From Hygrophila difformis (lineage: Eukaryota > Streptophyta > Magnoliopsida > Lamiales > Acanthaceae): a stretch of 64,000 bases of DNA. Both the position numbers and the translations under genes were made by a program. The DNA lies in NCBI GenBank assembly GCA_030278955.1, contig JAOANR010000003.1:60629628-60693627 (forward strand), in the 5' to 3' direction. Each line of letters opens with the position of its first letter. The first letter of the stretch is position 1. The notes under the pieces are model-generated. The model worked only from the letters and a program-made list of their open reading frames with translations. It ran no database searches and was not told the DNA's origin. Positions 54,165 to 64,000 of the stretch are shown piece by piece.

Positions 54165-55756
54165 TAGAGTTGTAAACAGAACAAACAGTTCGTGAGCTGA
54201 GCTCGTTTCGACACGTGTTCGTTCGTTAATAGCTCGTTCGGTAAGTTAAACGAACCGAGCTCAAACACATAATTTGGTTTGTATGTTCGTTCGTTAAGTT
54301 CGCGAACAGTTCGGAATTCTTTTTTAATGAAATATATATTATAAAAAATAAAAATTTTACCTAGTTGTTCTTTCCATTTTTCATTTTTATTAATTTCGCA
54401 TTTCTCTCATACATTATATTACAATATACAATTACATTTTCACACCTAATTTAATTCTAAAATAAATAAATTAATAAAATAAAGGGTAATCATTTATTTT
54501 TATACCTAAACTATCGCAAAGTGTCCATTTATATACCTAAATTTTTTTTTTCTGGAAAAAAAATACACCTCAACTATTAAACTTAGAAAAATCTATGTTC
54601 CTCCGTTAAGTTTCCGTTAAGTTTAAATCTTCCATTAATAGGTATGGATAAATTAGACCATTCATATTTTTATCAATCTAACCCATTAACTCAAATTCAT
54701 ATACCAAAATCCAATTTCAACCCTTTTTTGGCCCGACCACTCACACCTTCCGCAAACTTTCCTAAATCCCTACATATGGTTCGCGAACTCTAACTGTTCG
54801 TTCATCCCCATCGTGTTGTTCCAAGAAACTTTTATTTGAGTGTAAAGTCAACAAACTGAGAAGCTCCCAAATTCTTTTTCCAATTTCATAGAAGAAAGTT
54901 TTATTTCAGTTTTATTTATTCGCTATTATTCTTGTGTGAGTTTTGATTAATTCTTATATTAATAATTTGTATGACTGGTCATGGAGATGACTGTGTTATT
55001 AGGCTTGCACATGGGGTTAGAAAAGGTTCTTTCAAAGGATAAGAAAATCAGTGGCATCCACATACCAATTGTCGCCAGTCAAACTCTGAGATTTACGCTT
55101 GAAGGAATTCCATTTATTCTTACTTGTGCTCACAGAGGATAATTGATGAAGGCCCCTCTAACACAATTACCAGACTTTTCCACCGTTTTTGTTTTTTTAT
55201 TTTTGGAACAACATTGTACTCCATTGTTACATACAACAGTTTTCGTAACGGTGTTTCTTGCATGTCGAAGGAGGGGCTAGGTATGGAGGTAGGGGTCAAA
55301 GAAAAAGGTTGGATTGTAGTTTGTAGATTGAACTTGGTATATAGATTTGGGATAATGGGTTAGATTGATAAAAATATGAATGGACTAATTTATCCATTAA
55401 TATTTAACAGAAGATTTAAATTTAACGAAAATTTAATGGAGGACATAGAATTTTCTAGGTTTAATAGTTGAGGTGTATTTTTTTCCAGAAAAAAAGTTTA
55501 GGTACATAAATGGACACTTTGAGATAGTTTAGGTATAAAAATAAATAATTACCCTAAAATAAATGGTTCGTTAACTGAGCTCGACTAGGCTCGTGTTCGT
55601 TCGTTATTAGCTCGTTCGTAAGGTTAAACGAACAGAGCTCAAACAGGAAAATTGGCTCATTAAGATTTTTGGCTCGGTTCATGTTCGTTCGTTAAGCTTG
55701 ACGAATATAGCTCAAACACTTGAAGATAGGTTCGATTCGGCTCGTTTACTGCTCTA
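54165..55756. mobile_element. hAT-like element with GTTCGTTCG-rich ends, split by a Mutator-like element
   Basis: Ends TTAGAGTTGTAAAC and GTTTACTGCTCTAA are inverted. Subterminal DNA on both sides is full of GAGCTC and GTTCGTTCGTTA motifs. The flanks CTACTACT / AGACTACT suggest an imperfect 8-bp duplication. The element at 54484-55554 lies inside. Confidence 0.65.
54484..55554. mobile_element. Mutator-like element with long TIRs (Pack-MULE candidate)
   Basis: A perfect 9-bp target duplication TAAAATAAA (54475-54483, 55555-55563). The termini are inverted repeats of about 240 bp (GGGTAATCATTTATTTTTAT ... ATAAAAATAAATAATTACCC), including TACACCTCAACTATTAAAC and CATTAATAG...ATGGATAAATTAG blocks. 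The central 500 bp is of different composition with a coding-like piece (LRFTLEGIPFILTCAHRG, near 55080-55140) that I could not identify. Confidence 0.85.
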
Positions 55757-56005
55757 AGACTACTACCACAATGCTTGCTTGCACTATAGTCTATAGGTAT
55801 GTATAGGAGAGCTTCATGTGTACAATGAAAGTAGTAGTAGTAGTAAATACTGTAGACGTACCCACAGTCAGTGTGGCCACACAACTTTATTGAAAAAGTC
55901 CCACCCCTACTGGTAAGTGTAGACAGTATAACAATCGATATTAGTAGTAATAATTTCCAGGTTATACGGGAATAATGGGTGGAGATTTATAAAAAGGATA
56001 AAGAT
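55757..56005. other. Short intergenic DNA, no gene seen
   Basis: Contains a (TAG)n-like stretch (AGTAGTAGTAGTAGTAAAT). Confidence 0.4.
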
Positions 56006-56167
56006 GGTGTTTGGATAAGCTACAAGAAAATAGATTATCTAATTATTTTGTTTTTAAAACGTAAATAATTAATTTAACCGCTAAAAAGATGTGCTGCAAA
56101 CCTGATTATTTACGTTTTGAAAATGCAATAATCAAATAATTTATTTTATATCGGTAATCCAAACACC
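56006..56167. mobile_element. Small MITE with GGTGTTTGGAT termini
   Basis: Inverted ends GGTGTTTGGATAAGC / GTAATCCAAACACC around about 160 bp that also contains an inverted ATTATTTACGTTTT pair. No target duplication resolved. Confidence 0.55.
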
Positions 56168-56397
56168 CTCATAGTAGTAGTACTTCTTATGATGCAGATA
56201 CAATCATTGTTTTAAATATCCCGAAATTTTGAAATTTCCATCGAAATTTTGGAGCAAATTGCTGAGCATGTATACAAATTAAAGAGGGAATCTTGAAATC
56301 CATCATGCAGCAAAGACTAATACAGGTCTTTGCCATTTACTAGTAATTGCCCGCCAATGGTGGGTCGACAACGTTGTACGGACGATTAGTACAAGGT

Positions 56398-56456
56398 TTT
56401 TTATTTTTTGTTTTTGTTTTTGTTTTTGTTTTTTTTGTTTTTTTTTTTGTTTGCTT
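56398..56456. repeat. T-rich (TTTTTG)n low-complexity tract
   Basis: Seven or so TTTTTG/TTTTTTG units. The KQKQKQ frame on the minus strand is its translation. Confidence 0.85.
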
Positions 56457-56777
56457 AGTCCCCAAGATCTCTTCTCTGATTCGATATCGATGCCTAATGC
56501 CTTGTTCCTTCTTTTAGTCAGCCTTTTGGCTTTTCTCCTTTCTTTTTTCATGCCAGCCTTTATCAGGTTTCAATTTCATGCCAGCCTTTCATTTGTGTTT
56601 CAATTTCAGATTTAATAATTAACCCTAAAACATTCTTCTTCGTAAAAACAGTTACAGTATAAAGGATTTGTGGAATTTTATACTAGTAATGACAAAGCAA
56701 GTGCAGTATATGCATAATTTTATACTACTAGTATAGTCCTTCCCATTTTATTAGAGGCAGAATCGTCGTGGTATTAT

Positions 56778-57139
56778 GGGTCTGTTCTGCACGCAGAGCT
56801 GTAGCTGCGAGCTGGAGCTGTAGGGAGCTGAAGCTGTAGGGAGCTGTAGCTGTCAGTTTTATTTAAGTGTTCTGTACAACTAGCTGTAGCTGTAAAAAAA
56901 TGTATGAAATGACATAAAAGGACAAACATTAATGTAGACTATTGGGTAGTTAGTTAGTTATTGGGATAAAATTGTAATTGCTCAACAATAAGCTAGGAGC
57001 TTATTTTTTAAAGCTACTACAAGTAGCTTCTAAAAGCTCCCATAAGCTCCTAAAAGCTAGTGTGCAGAACGGAGCTTTTGTTTTAAAATAAAAGCTAAAG
57101 CTACCAAAAGCTCCCAAAAGCTGCGTGCAGAACAGACCC
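56778..57139. mobile_element. MITE with perfect GGGTCTGTTCTGCACGCAG termini
   Basis: 19-bp perfect inverted ends and a 3-bp direct repeat TAT (56775-56777, 57140-57142), 362 bp. Subterminal GAGCTGTAGCTG and AAAAGCTCCCAAAAGCT motifs. The 3-bp duplication suggests PIF/Harbinger, with TAT rather than the usual TWA. Confidence 0.82.
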
Positions 57140-57344
57140 TATACTTCAATTTAGGGCTTCAAACGGCAAAATAAAAGAGAATACTACTCCAACAATAGAC
57201 ATGAAACGCCAAATTGGACACCAATATCTTGTTCAATGAACAGTGCCCCTCCAATTGTAGCGGGCACTGTAGCAACGCTATTTTTTTCTTCTTCTTCGTT
57301 TTTTTTTTAAATTTTTGTTTTCTTCTATTTCTGTTATAAGGGAA

Positions 57345-60006
57345 GTGTATTCGATTCAGATTTTTATGGATTTTAAAAAGTCGATAGATTTAGAAAATTC
57401 ATAGAATACTTAGTTGATTTTGTATAGAGTTTATGTAGAGTTCTGTTGACTTGTACAAATCTATCTATATAATAAATCTTGAATACTCTTTGGCATCTGC
57501 AGACTCTTTTGTCCTTATTAAATTTAATTCATCCTTCTTATTTGTAAAGGCTTAATCAGTCATTATATACTCATTTATAGATCAACGGTTCTTAAGTTTA
57601 CACGTAATCTGCTGATTAATTCCACGTCATCGGACACATCATCAATACCTATATTTAGAAAATAAATCTATCTATTAATAATATAACAAAATCTTGAAAA
57701 AATCTTCATATATATTTTAAAAAGATATAATTGATTACAAATATATATATATAAATTATTAGATTATATACATAATATTTTTAAAAATATTAATACTATA
57801 ATATTATTAAATAAATTTAATTAGGTTATAAATTTATGTCTAAAAAATGTATAATCATATATCAATATAAGGAATATAATAACTACTATATTTTAAATAA
57901 AAATATTTCATTGAAAATATGATGTAAATATTAAATTGACCCTAAAAATATTGATTAAAGTAAAATGACTAATAACCTACAAAATTTTTATACCATTCTA
58001 AACAAATTCTACATATATTTTTTTTCTTTTTAAAGAAGAAAAGAAAGAAAAGGAAAAAAAGACTAAAACACATTATAGTTTAATATTATACATAATATCT
58101 TTAATCCAGTAATCCTCATCTATTTCAGTATAAAATAAAAATGTATATGAAATTTGGAGTAAATTGTTATACAATTTTTTTAAAAATAATTTGTACTGTA
58201 AAATAATATAAGGATTGCACCCCTAATGCCGGGTGTATTATGCCTCACAGTACTTTTTTTTTGCAAAAGAATATACAGACCCATGTTTGATGCATTTGAA
58301 AGTTTGTACGGGTATAATTTTAATGTAGATTTCAATGTATTATTTAATCCCGCAGGAAATGCGGGTTTAGGCTGTACATCACTATTTTTCCCTTTCTCCC
58401 TCTTTAATCCGGACCTATCCCCTTCCACAGTCTTCCCTGCTCCTGCGAATTCCTTAAACACAGCCACTCCCCATCCCATTGACTAATTAATTTATCTAAA
58501 TTAGTTAAGAAAATAATTAGATTAATTTTAGTTTTTAAAATAATATATTTTCTATGAATCATAAATATTTGAAAATATAAACATTGCAATATTTCAATAA
58601 TTTAAACCATTCAATAATACCATAAAAAATAATACAAAGTAATACAATACAATATATTAGAATCAAACACTGTATAATTATAATACAGTGTGCCACCAAT
58701 ATAACATTAATTTAATACAATACATCTGCATTAAATAATACTATACACTTAATATTATACACCATGCCAAACATGCCCCAAAAAAACTTGACATCGGAGT
58801 AGAAATTCGATTATAAGGCTTATAATAATAATGAATTAAAAAATAATAAAAATTAAATTAAATTAAATAAAAATATTAACTACCAAATTTTTTTCATAAA
58901 CAATTTGGAAAAGAAAAAATTGGAGAAAATATTATGGACAAAAATAATATTAAAAAATTAATAGATAATCAAAACATAATTAGAATTAAAATTTATTTTA
59001 TAAAATTATGGATTAGTCCATAAAAACTAATCACAATAAAAATTTAAAATACATTACATAATAAAATATAAGTTTTAAATGATGAAAAGATAACAAAAAG
59101 GTATAAATAATATTTTTTTTAAAAAAAAACTTCAGGGATAATAGTGAAAATGTACAAAATATTAGGGAGTAAAACTAATATTTTTTTAGAACCTTAATAA
59201 TGCAAAATATACTCAATCAGTTCCGGTAATACTATACAAAACTTTTGGACACGGTATTTTAGGTATAATATGTTATTGTGATAAAGCGGAATAATTAGTT
59301 TATGCGATGTTTTAGTTGATGTTCATGGAATAAGTTTTTTTAAAAAGTGAAATGTGACATTTGTAGTGGAACGAACCTAAAAGGAAAGTGAAACAGAATT
59401 AGTGGGACGGATGTAGTAATTTTTTCTAATTTTGAATAATTAAGGGGTATTTATTTTCCACTTGCTCTCATCATTTTAGATATGAAAGAAAACTATATAT
59501 ATATATAATTTTTTAACAATGAAAATAATTTATTTTATATTATTTCTACATGGGTTTGAATTTCCTTCATTCATCTTATTATCTCTTTTATTTTTCTTTT
59601 AATTTTTCGTTGCATGCATTTCGACCACTATTTAATTAAAAGATTTTGAATATCATGTAATCCAAAAAAAACACTATATTGTCATTTTATATCGTCGTAT
59701 TAGTTCAACACCCGTGCGTAGCGGGCGAAAAAATCTAGTCCATAGAAATTTGGAGAGATTTTGCATAGTTATATTTTTTAAAAGAATCCGTTAAAATTTA
59801 TGAAGAATTAAAATCCATAAACTGTTGAATATCTCAAAATTTTTAAAGACTTTTTAAAATATGTATTGAATATATCTAGATTTTTAAAGACTTTTTAAAA
59901 TCGGTATTGAATACCTCAAAATTTTTAAAGACTTTTTGAAATTTAAATTGAATACACCCAAACTTTAAAAGTCCAAAACATCCTATAGAGTATTGATTGA
60001 ATACAT
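57345..60006. mobile_element. AT-rich MITE, copy 2, split by a Helitron
   Basis: The outer parts 57345-57459 and 59739-60006 together match, in reverse, the copy at 6130-6505. Ends GTGTATTCGATTC and GATTGAATACAT are inverted. Confidence 0.65.
57460..59738 (+). mobile_element. Non-autonomous Helitron
   Basis: 5' end TCTATCTATATAATAAATCT starting with TC. 3' end a short hairpin (CACCCGTGCGTAGCGGGCG) followed by AAAAAATCTAG, i.e. the CTRR terminus. It is inserted between A and T with no target duplication, exactly interrupting the MITE. No Rep/helicase frame. The interior has a mixed segment at 58200-58480 with a GGGCATGTTTGGCATGG-like MITE end near 58750-58780. Confidence 0.85.
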
Positions 60007-60062
60007 CATATCCCACTAAGTATAAAGTATTTCACTAGTTTTTTTTTTTTAATTTTTTATTA

Positions 60063-60322
60063 CTACCTCCGTTTCATTGTAATTGCTACGGAGCACTATT
60101 TGACACTATTCATTGTTTAATTTTGATTCAACTTTTTATCATAGTTATATAAGAAAAAACATAGTGAAATGAGATCTTATTAAATTCGTCTAATCATATA
60201 GTTTAATAATATCAACTTTTTATAATTTTCTCTTTTATACAATTTAAGTTATTATCCGTTAAAAATATGTCTCAGCATGCGTGTCAGGAGGAAGTGTAGC
60301 AATTTGAGTGAGACGGAGGAAA
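60063..60322. mobile_element. Stowaway-like MITE
   Basis: TA|CTACCTCCGTTTC ... GAGACGGAGGAAA|TA, 260 bp; interior TTTGATTCAACTTTTTATC and AAATTCGTCTAATCATATAG as in related copies. Confidence 0.75.
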
Positions 60323-60687
60323 TATTATATTAAATTTTATTTTGAATAACCACAAGTATTAAATTCTAGTTTTATTTTTAAATAAATTTTATTATCAATT
60401 TTATATTTATATAATTCGACTTTTATTTTTATTGATTTTATTTTGACTTAAAACAATTAAAATAAGAAAAATATATAATTTAATAAAATTTTAATTATAA
60501 AACTTAAATATAATATATATTAATTTGATATATAAAAATTAAATGAATAGTAAAAGGAATCAAATGGAATATTCTTAAATAGAGGAAAATTTAGAATCAA
60601 TTGTTGGAGATTAAAAGTGAAAAACTGTAAATAAGAAACGACTTTCCCCTTTCTTTGACCTAGAGTCCTCCTCCCACCGCCGCCTTC

Positions 60688-62004
60688 ATGGCGGACCTTG
60701 AAGAACCTCCGGATCCTTTAGATAACAGAGCGCAAAAGAGGCCCAGGGCGTCCTACAGCGAAATGGTGAAGCGTGGAATGGGGTTTGTTCACGTTCCAAT
60801 TGATGAAATCATGGAAGATTTATCCGGCGACCCTGACGACATCACCATTACCGTTCATAACGGCATTGACAGATTGGTTCTTTCTAAAGCCTTTAAAGAA
60901 AGGCTCCTTCGACCATGGGCGAACGCTGTAGTCATTAAGGTAATTGGGCGAAACATGGCATATCGTTTCTTGAAATCTGGCATCGAGAAAATTTGGCCGG
61001 CTGCGGCTTCAGCCTCCCTAATTGATTTGGAAAACGGATATTATGTGATTCGCTTTACAAAAGGAGCGGATGCTGCTGTCGCCCTCACGGGAGGGCCATG
61101 GATGATTTCGGGAAGCTTTCTTCATGTCCAGCCTTGGGAAGAATCTTTCAATCCGCTCACTAATGAAGTTAAATCAATGGTAGTATGGATTAGATTCCCT
61201 AGTCTCCCAATTTTCTTGTATGATCGAAACTTACTTTTTCAGGCTGGTACTAGAGTGGGCAAAGTTATTAGTATGGATTTCAAAACGGATTCGGTGGCAC
61301 GGGGCAAGTTTGCTCGAGTTGCTGTTAGGATCAATCTTTCTAAGCCCCTGAAATCTCAGGTTATGGTAAATGATCTCATATTGAAAGTTGAATATGAAAA
61401 TCTCAAGCTTGTTTGCTTTAATTGTTGGAGGTTTGGTCACACAATCTCTAGCTGCCCTACCAACCAACAAATAGTTGCCTCAGAGGAAGGAAATCAGTCA
61501 CGCCCTGTTAGGGAGGAAAGACAAGAAGAGAGCTCTTCCTATGGCCCATGGATGTTTGCGAAAACAAGAAGGCGCCCCTTGAGAGGCGATCAGTCCAATC
61601 GTCGTCCTCAAAATGTAGCAAGTGGAAGCCGTTTTACTCTCCTTGCTGAGGCTGATAATCATGATGTCACAATGCCCATGCAAGAGGACTCTACTCTCCA
61701 GATCCATCTACCCCAGCCACCTCCATCAGATTCCCCTAATGAGACATCCACTCCAATGCATGAAGATCTTTTACCCCAGACTCTCCCTCACCAGGCAACG
61801 AATACAAAACCCGTCAATCTTACCTCTGTGGATCAAAGTCTTCCCAAGCAACACTCTAGATTGTCATCTCCATCTTCAGACAACAGATCATCTCCTTGGC
61901 AACCTCAACCTTCTGGGGCATGGATGAGAATGATGCCTACCTCACTTCCCCCCGAACACCATACGGTTGTGACTGTCATTGACTCCTCAACACCCCTTGA
62001 CTAA
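60688..62004 (+). CDS. LINE ORF1: DUF4283 and zinc-knuckle nucleic-acid-binding protein
   Basis: 438 residues with no interruption. A DUF4283 domain (about residues 60-200: VVIKVIGRNMAYRFLKSGIE, YYVIRFTKGADAAVALTGGP, VWIRFPSLPIFLYDRNLLFQ) is followed by a DUF4283-associated segment (RVGKVISMDFKTDSVARGKF) and one CCHC knuckle, CFNCWRFGHTISSC (about 242-255). The C-terminal third is disordered and rich in Pro, Ser and Gln. It binds LINE RNA in related elements. The ATG is the first in the element, 55 nt from its 5' end. An open ORF1 without ORF2 is unusual. Confidence 0.88.
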   Translation: MADLEEPPDPLDNRAQKRPRASYSEMVKRGMGFVHVPIDEIMEDLSGDPDDITITVHNGIDRLVLSKAFKERLLRPWANAVVIKVIGRNMAYRFLKSGIEKIWPAAASASLIDLENGYYVIRFTKGADAAVALTGGPWMISGSFLHVQPWEESFNPLTNEVKSMVVWIRFPSLPIFLYDRNLLFQAGTRVGKVISMDFKTDSVARGKFARVAVRINLSKPLKSQVMVNDLILKVEYENLKLVCFNCWRFGHTISSCPTNQQIVASEEGNQSRPVREERQEESSSYGPWMFAKTRRRPLRGDQSNRRPQNVASGSRFTLLAEADNHDVTMPMQEDSTLQIHLPQPPPSDSPNETSTPMHEDLLPQTLPHQATNTKPVNLTSVDQSLPKQHSRLSSPSSDNRSSPWQPQPSGAWMRMMPTSLPPEHHTVVTVIDSSTPLD

Positions 62005-62089
62005 CGTGGCAGCAATATGTACATTCCCAATGCAGGCAGACCACCAGAGGACTCTAACTCCGTGGACAAGGATCGGGGATATTTTCAAG

Positions 62090-62300
62090 GCTGAATGCTT
62101 GGGTGTCCTCTTAGGCACAGAAAACTTGTGATTGAATCTGACAACGATTCTGTTATATAGCTGATTAAAGACGGGAGCTTTGAGCCCTCGACCGATTCCT
62201 ACCACATATCAGAATCATGTCTAGCTGGGATTGGGATATTGAGTTTAGGTGTATCCTTAGAGAATGTTGTATGGTAGCCGATCATCTTATTAGATATCAT
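62090..62300 (+). pseudogene. Remnant of LINE ORF2 RNase H domain
   Basis: Reads AECLGVLL, then RKLVIESDNDSVI, a TAG, and LIKDGSFEPS; broken by stops and small indels. Confidence 0.6.
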
Positions 62301-62596
62301 ATTCCTATGTGTAGTTTTAGAATATTTTACTTAGGCCCCTTGGGTGGGTTTCTTATGTTTTCCACATTGTTTTGCTAGGTTTGCCTTTTGCAACCTAGTC
62401 TTGGAATAAAAGGCTCCGGCCATCCCTTTCTCCCGAAAAAAGTGAAAAACTGTAAATTGGACTGAGGAAATAAAGTAGAAGTGACTGAAAAATAGAGTTT
62501 ATTGCCGGAGATGGTCTTAACACCCCAGACACCATGTACCATACAGGTGTTACTGCTCTGCCGCCTGCTGTGGCACACTCCATAAATTAATTTGTA

Positions 62597-62809
62597 CTTC
62601 CTCCCTCATTCTTTAATTCTAACATTTGCATAAATAAACATTATTTATTGAGTAATTTTAATTCAATTTTTTTACATAGTTATTTAAGATAAAATATAGT
62701 TAAGTAAGATATTGTTATATTTGCCTAATCATATAATTTTATAATATTAAACTTTATAATTTTTTTTCATAAAAATTGAAATACTTAAATGTTAGAATTA
62801 GGAAGGGAG
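62597..62809. mobile_element. Stowaway-like MITE
   Basis: TA|CTTCCTCCCTCATTC ... TTAGGAAGGGAG|TA, 213 bp, with an inverted TTAATTCTAACATTTG / AAATGTTAGAATTA pair. Confidence 0.75.
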
Positions 62810-63397
62810 TATTACATAATTTTATTCTTTATGAAACCAAATTGTCCATAGCATAGCCAATATATGTTTTGGTTATATGAGGCACCCTTAGAACCAAAAT
62901 TTGTTTATATCTAACAATCAACCAGTGTAATTAAAATGATTACAAGGTGAAAAATGAATAAATGATCCTTTGTTTTTGACATTTTTGGTGACCCCTTTGT
63001 TTAAAATTAATAACTCATGTATTTCTTATATTTTTATAAAGAGAAATTAATATTTTTCTTAATTTAAAGTAGAAAAAGAAAAGGAAAACAATACTCTACC
63101 CATTCCAATAATGTAGATTTGTTTCTTTTCGGTGCGTCATTTTAGGTGGGATGGATAATTTGAAAAATGAGAGTAAAATACGGATTTTATGTGATGTAAT
63201 TATAAGGGATTATATTTTTCAGTTATTTGTATTTTGATTTGATCTAATGATTGTGAGTGGTCTGAAATTTTATCATGCCCTAATTTGTGAGGGGTTCGTA
63301 ATTTTAAATAAAAGATTTTATCTATTGTGATAGTTAAATTTGAATATTTTGAGAGTAATAGGGCTAAAGTTTGAATTTATTTTAACAAAAAATGAGA
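62810..63397. other. AT-rich intergenic DNA, no gene seen
   Basis: No coding frame; scattered A/T tracts only. Confidence 0.5.
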
Positions 63398-63403
63398 GGC
63401 ATT

Positions 63404-63434
<31 letters not shown>

Positions 63435-63540
63435 CCTGAATACAGGCTCAAAATTGGGTGGTGGGAATGCATGCCACACAACTTACAAATGGACAAAAGA
63501 AATGAATAGAGGATTTGGTGGTGAATCGAACTCTCGACAA
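63398..63540 (-). mobile_element. 5'-truncated SINE (family A)
   Basis: Minus strand: B-box AGTTCGATTCACC, TTGTAAGTTGTGTGGCATGC signature and a long A-tail (T-run at 63403-63434 on plus). Confidence 0.6.
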
Positions 63541-64000
63541 AGAAAAAATAAAAAGAATGTTTAAAAAAAAAGTAAAGTTATCATTATTATGATTTTTTTT
63601 TTTGAATAAAAAACAACAGAGTTTACAGCGTAATCTGCAAATTGCAAGTTGTAAGAGTGGAAGACCAAGACCATATTTCATTTAGCATAAACTAGAAGGT
63701 TAGGGCATTGACTTAATGCCATTGGACTGGTGTAGTAGAGCAATCCGGTTTCTGTAATGGCATAATAATTGCCAGCAGGTGCAGACAGCGTTAAAAATGA
63801 TGTGTAGCCCTTTGTAAAGTGATGTATAAGCCTTATAAAGTAATGTATAGACGGTAGTTTGTTTTTTTTATTAGTTTTTGGGAAATATGCCAGCACCTAC
63901 AGATCGCCAGCACCCAACGATTTCCGTACCACTTTTTCTTGTTTCCACTTGATTAGGGATTCCACGGAAAATATCCCCTAACCACCTAATAAAGTAATAT
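63541..64000. other. Window end, no gene assigned
   Basis: A poly-A/T tract, a 72-codon minus-strand frame (63678-63896) of unrecognised kind, and a repeated AAGTGATGTATA / AAGTAATGTATA pair. It may be cut by the window edge. Confidence 0.35.

Larger units (their letters stand above)
60633..62437 (+). mobile_element. L1-type LINE with intact ORF1 and almost no ORF2
   Basis: Flanked by a perfect 20-bp target duplication (AAAAGTGAAAAACTGTAAAT at 60613-60632 and 62438-62457). It has ORF1, then a scrap of the ORF2 RNase H domain (about 62090-62300) and a normal LINE 3' end (AAGGCTCCGGCCATCCC ... CCCGAA). The endonuclease and reverse transcriptase are missing. Since both ends are intact, ORF2 was lost by internal deletion, before or after insertion. 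Confidence 0.88.

Noticed and set aside
58180..58486. Overlapping 99- and 86-codon frames in the Helitron
   Set aside because: No domain and no codon bias; both strands are open by chance in one GC-richer patch.

Overview
This is a nuclear chromosome segment of a flowering plant, most likely a eudicot. The evidence is four plant-type protein genes (a long PLS-class pentatricopeptide repeat protein, a TRM/DUF4378 protein, a subgroup IIIf bHLH of the GL3/EGL3 type and a DRP4-type dynamin), GT-AG introns, AT-rich intergenic DNA and a dense load of plant transposons. The family of plant cannot be fixed from sequence alone; an asterid (Lamiales-like) origin is only a weak impression.

Layout: (1) 1-5.1 kb, the PPR gene on the minus strand, with a probable 5' UTR exon near 4.6-4.9 kb. 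(2) 5.1-14.0 kb, no host gene: a CACTA element, several Stowaway-like MITEs, tRNA-derived SINEs, a truncated LINE, a small Mutator-like element carrying about 14 degenerate copies of a GTCGCTGAAA motif, and a hAT-like element. (3) 14,042-26,755, one 12.7-kb Ty3/gypsy retrotransposon of the Tat lineage on the minus strand, with both LTRs, a 5-bp target duplication and a second, archaeal-type RNase H. Its 3' part carries an intron-containing gene in antisense that encodes a plant mobile domain and a coiled coil. (4) 26.8-34.3 kb, a hAT element and a Ty1/copia element with 1.1-kb LTRs that has kept gag but lost most of pol; the copia element sits inside a Stowaway-like MITE. (5) 34.3-37.3 kb, AT-rich intergenic DNA. 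(6) 37.3-45.7 kb, two convergent host genes: the TRM gene (+, six coding exons) and the bHLH gene (-, eight coding exons, including a 15-nt microexon and a GC-AG intron). (7) 45.7-50.6 kb, a Pack-MULE-like element with seven copies of a palindrome, SINEs, and a LINE with a perfect 17-bp target duplication. (8) 50.7-53.1 kb, a single-exon gene encoding a Hop-like TPR domain fused to a complete DRP4/Mx-like dynamin. (9) 53.1-64 kb, nested transposons: a Mutator-like element inside a hAT-like one, a Helitron inside a MITE, and a LINE with intact ORF1 whose ORF2 is almost wholly deleted.

The four host genes belong to unrelated processes (organelle RNA processing, cortical microtubule organisation, epidermal/flavonoid transcription, membrane remodelling), so there is no cluster or operon. 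The most unusual items are the TPR-dynamin fusion with an eroded carboxylate clamp, the spliced antisense PMD gene in the Tat element, the repeat-bearing Mutator-like elements, and a 20-nt disruption in the E+ motif of the PPR gene. Coordinates of exons and element ends were read by hand from splice sites, target duplications and terminal repeats; no database search was run.
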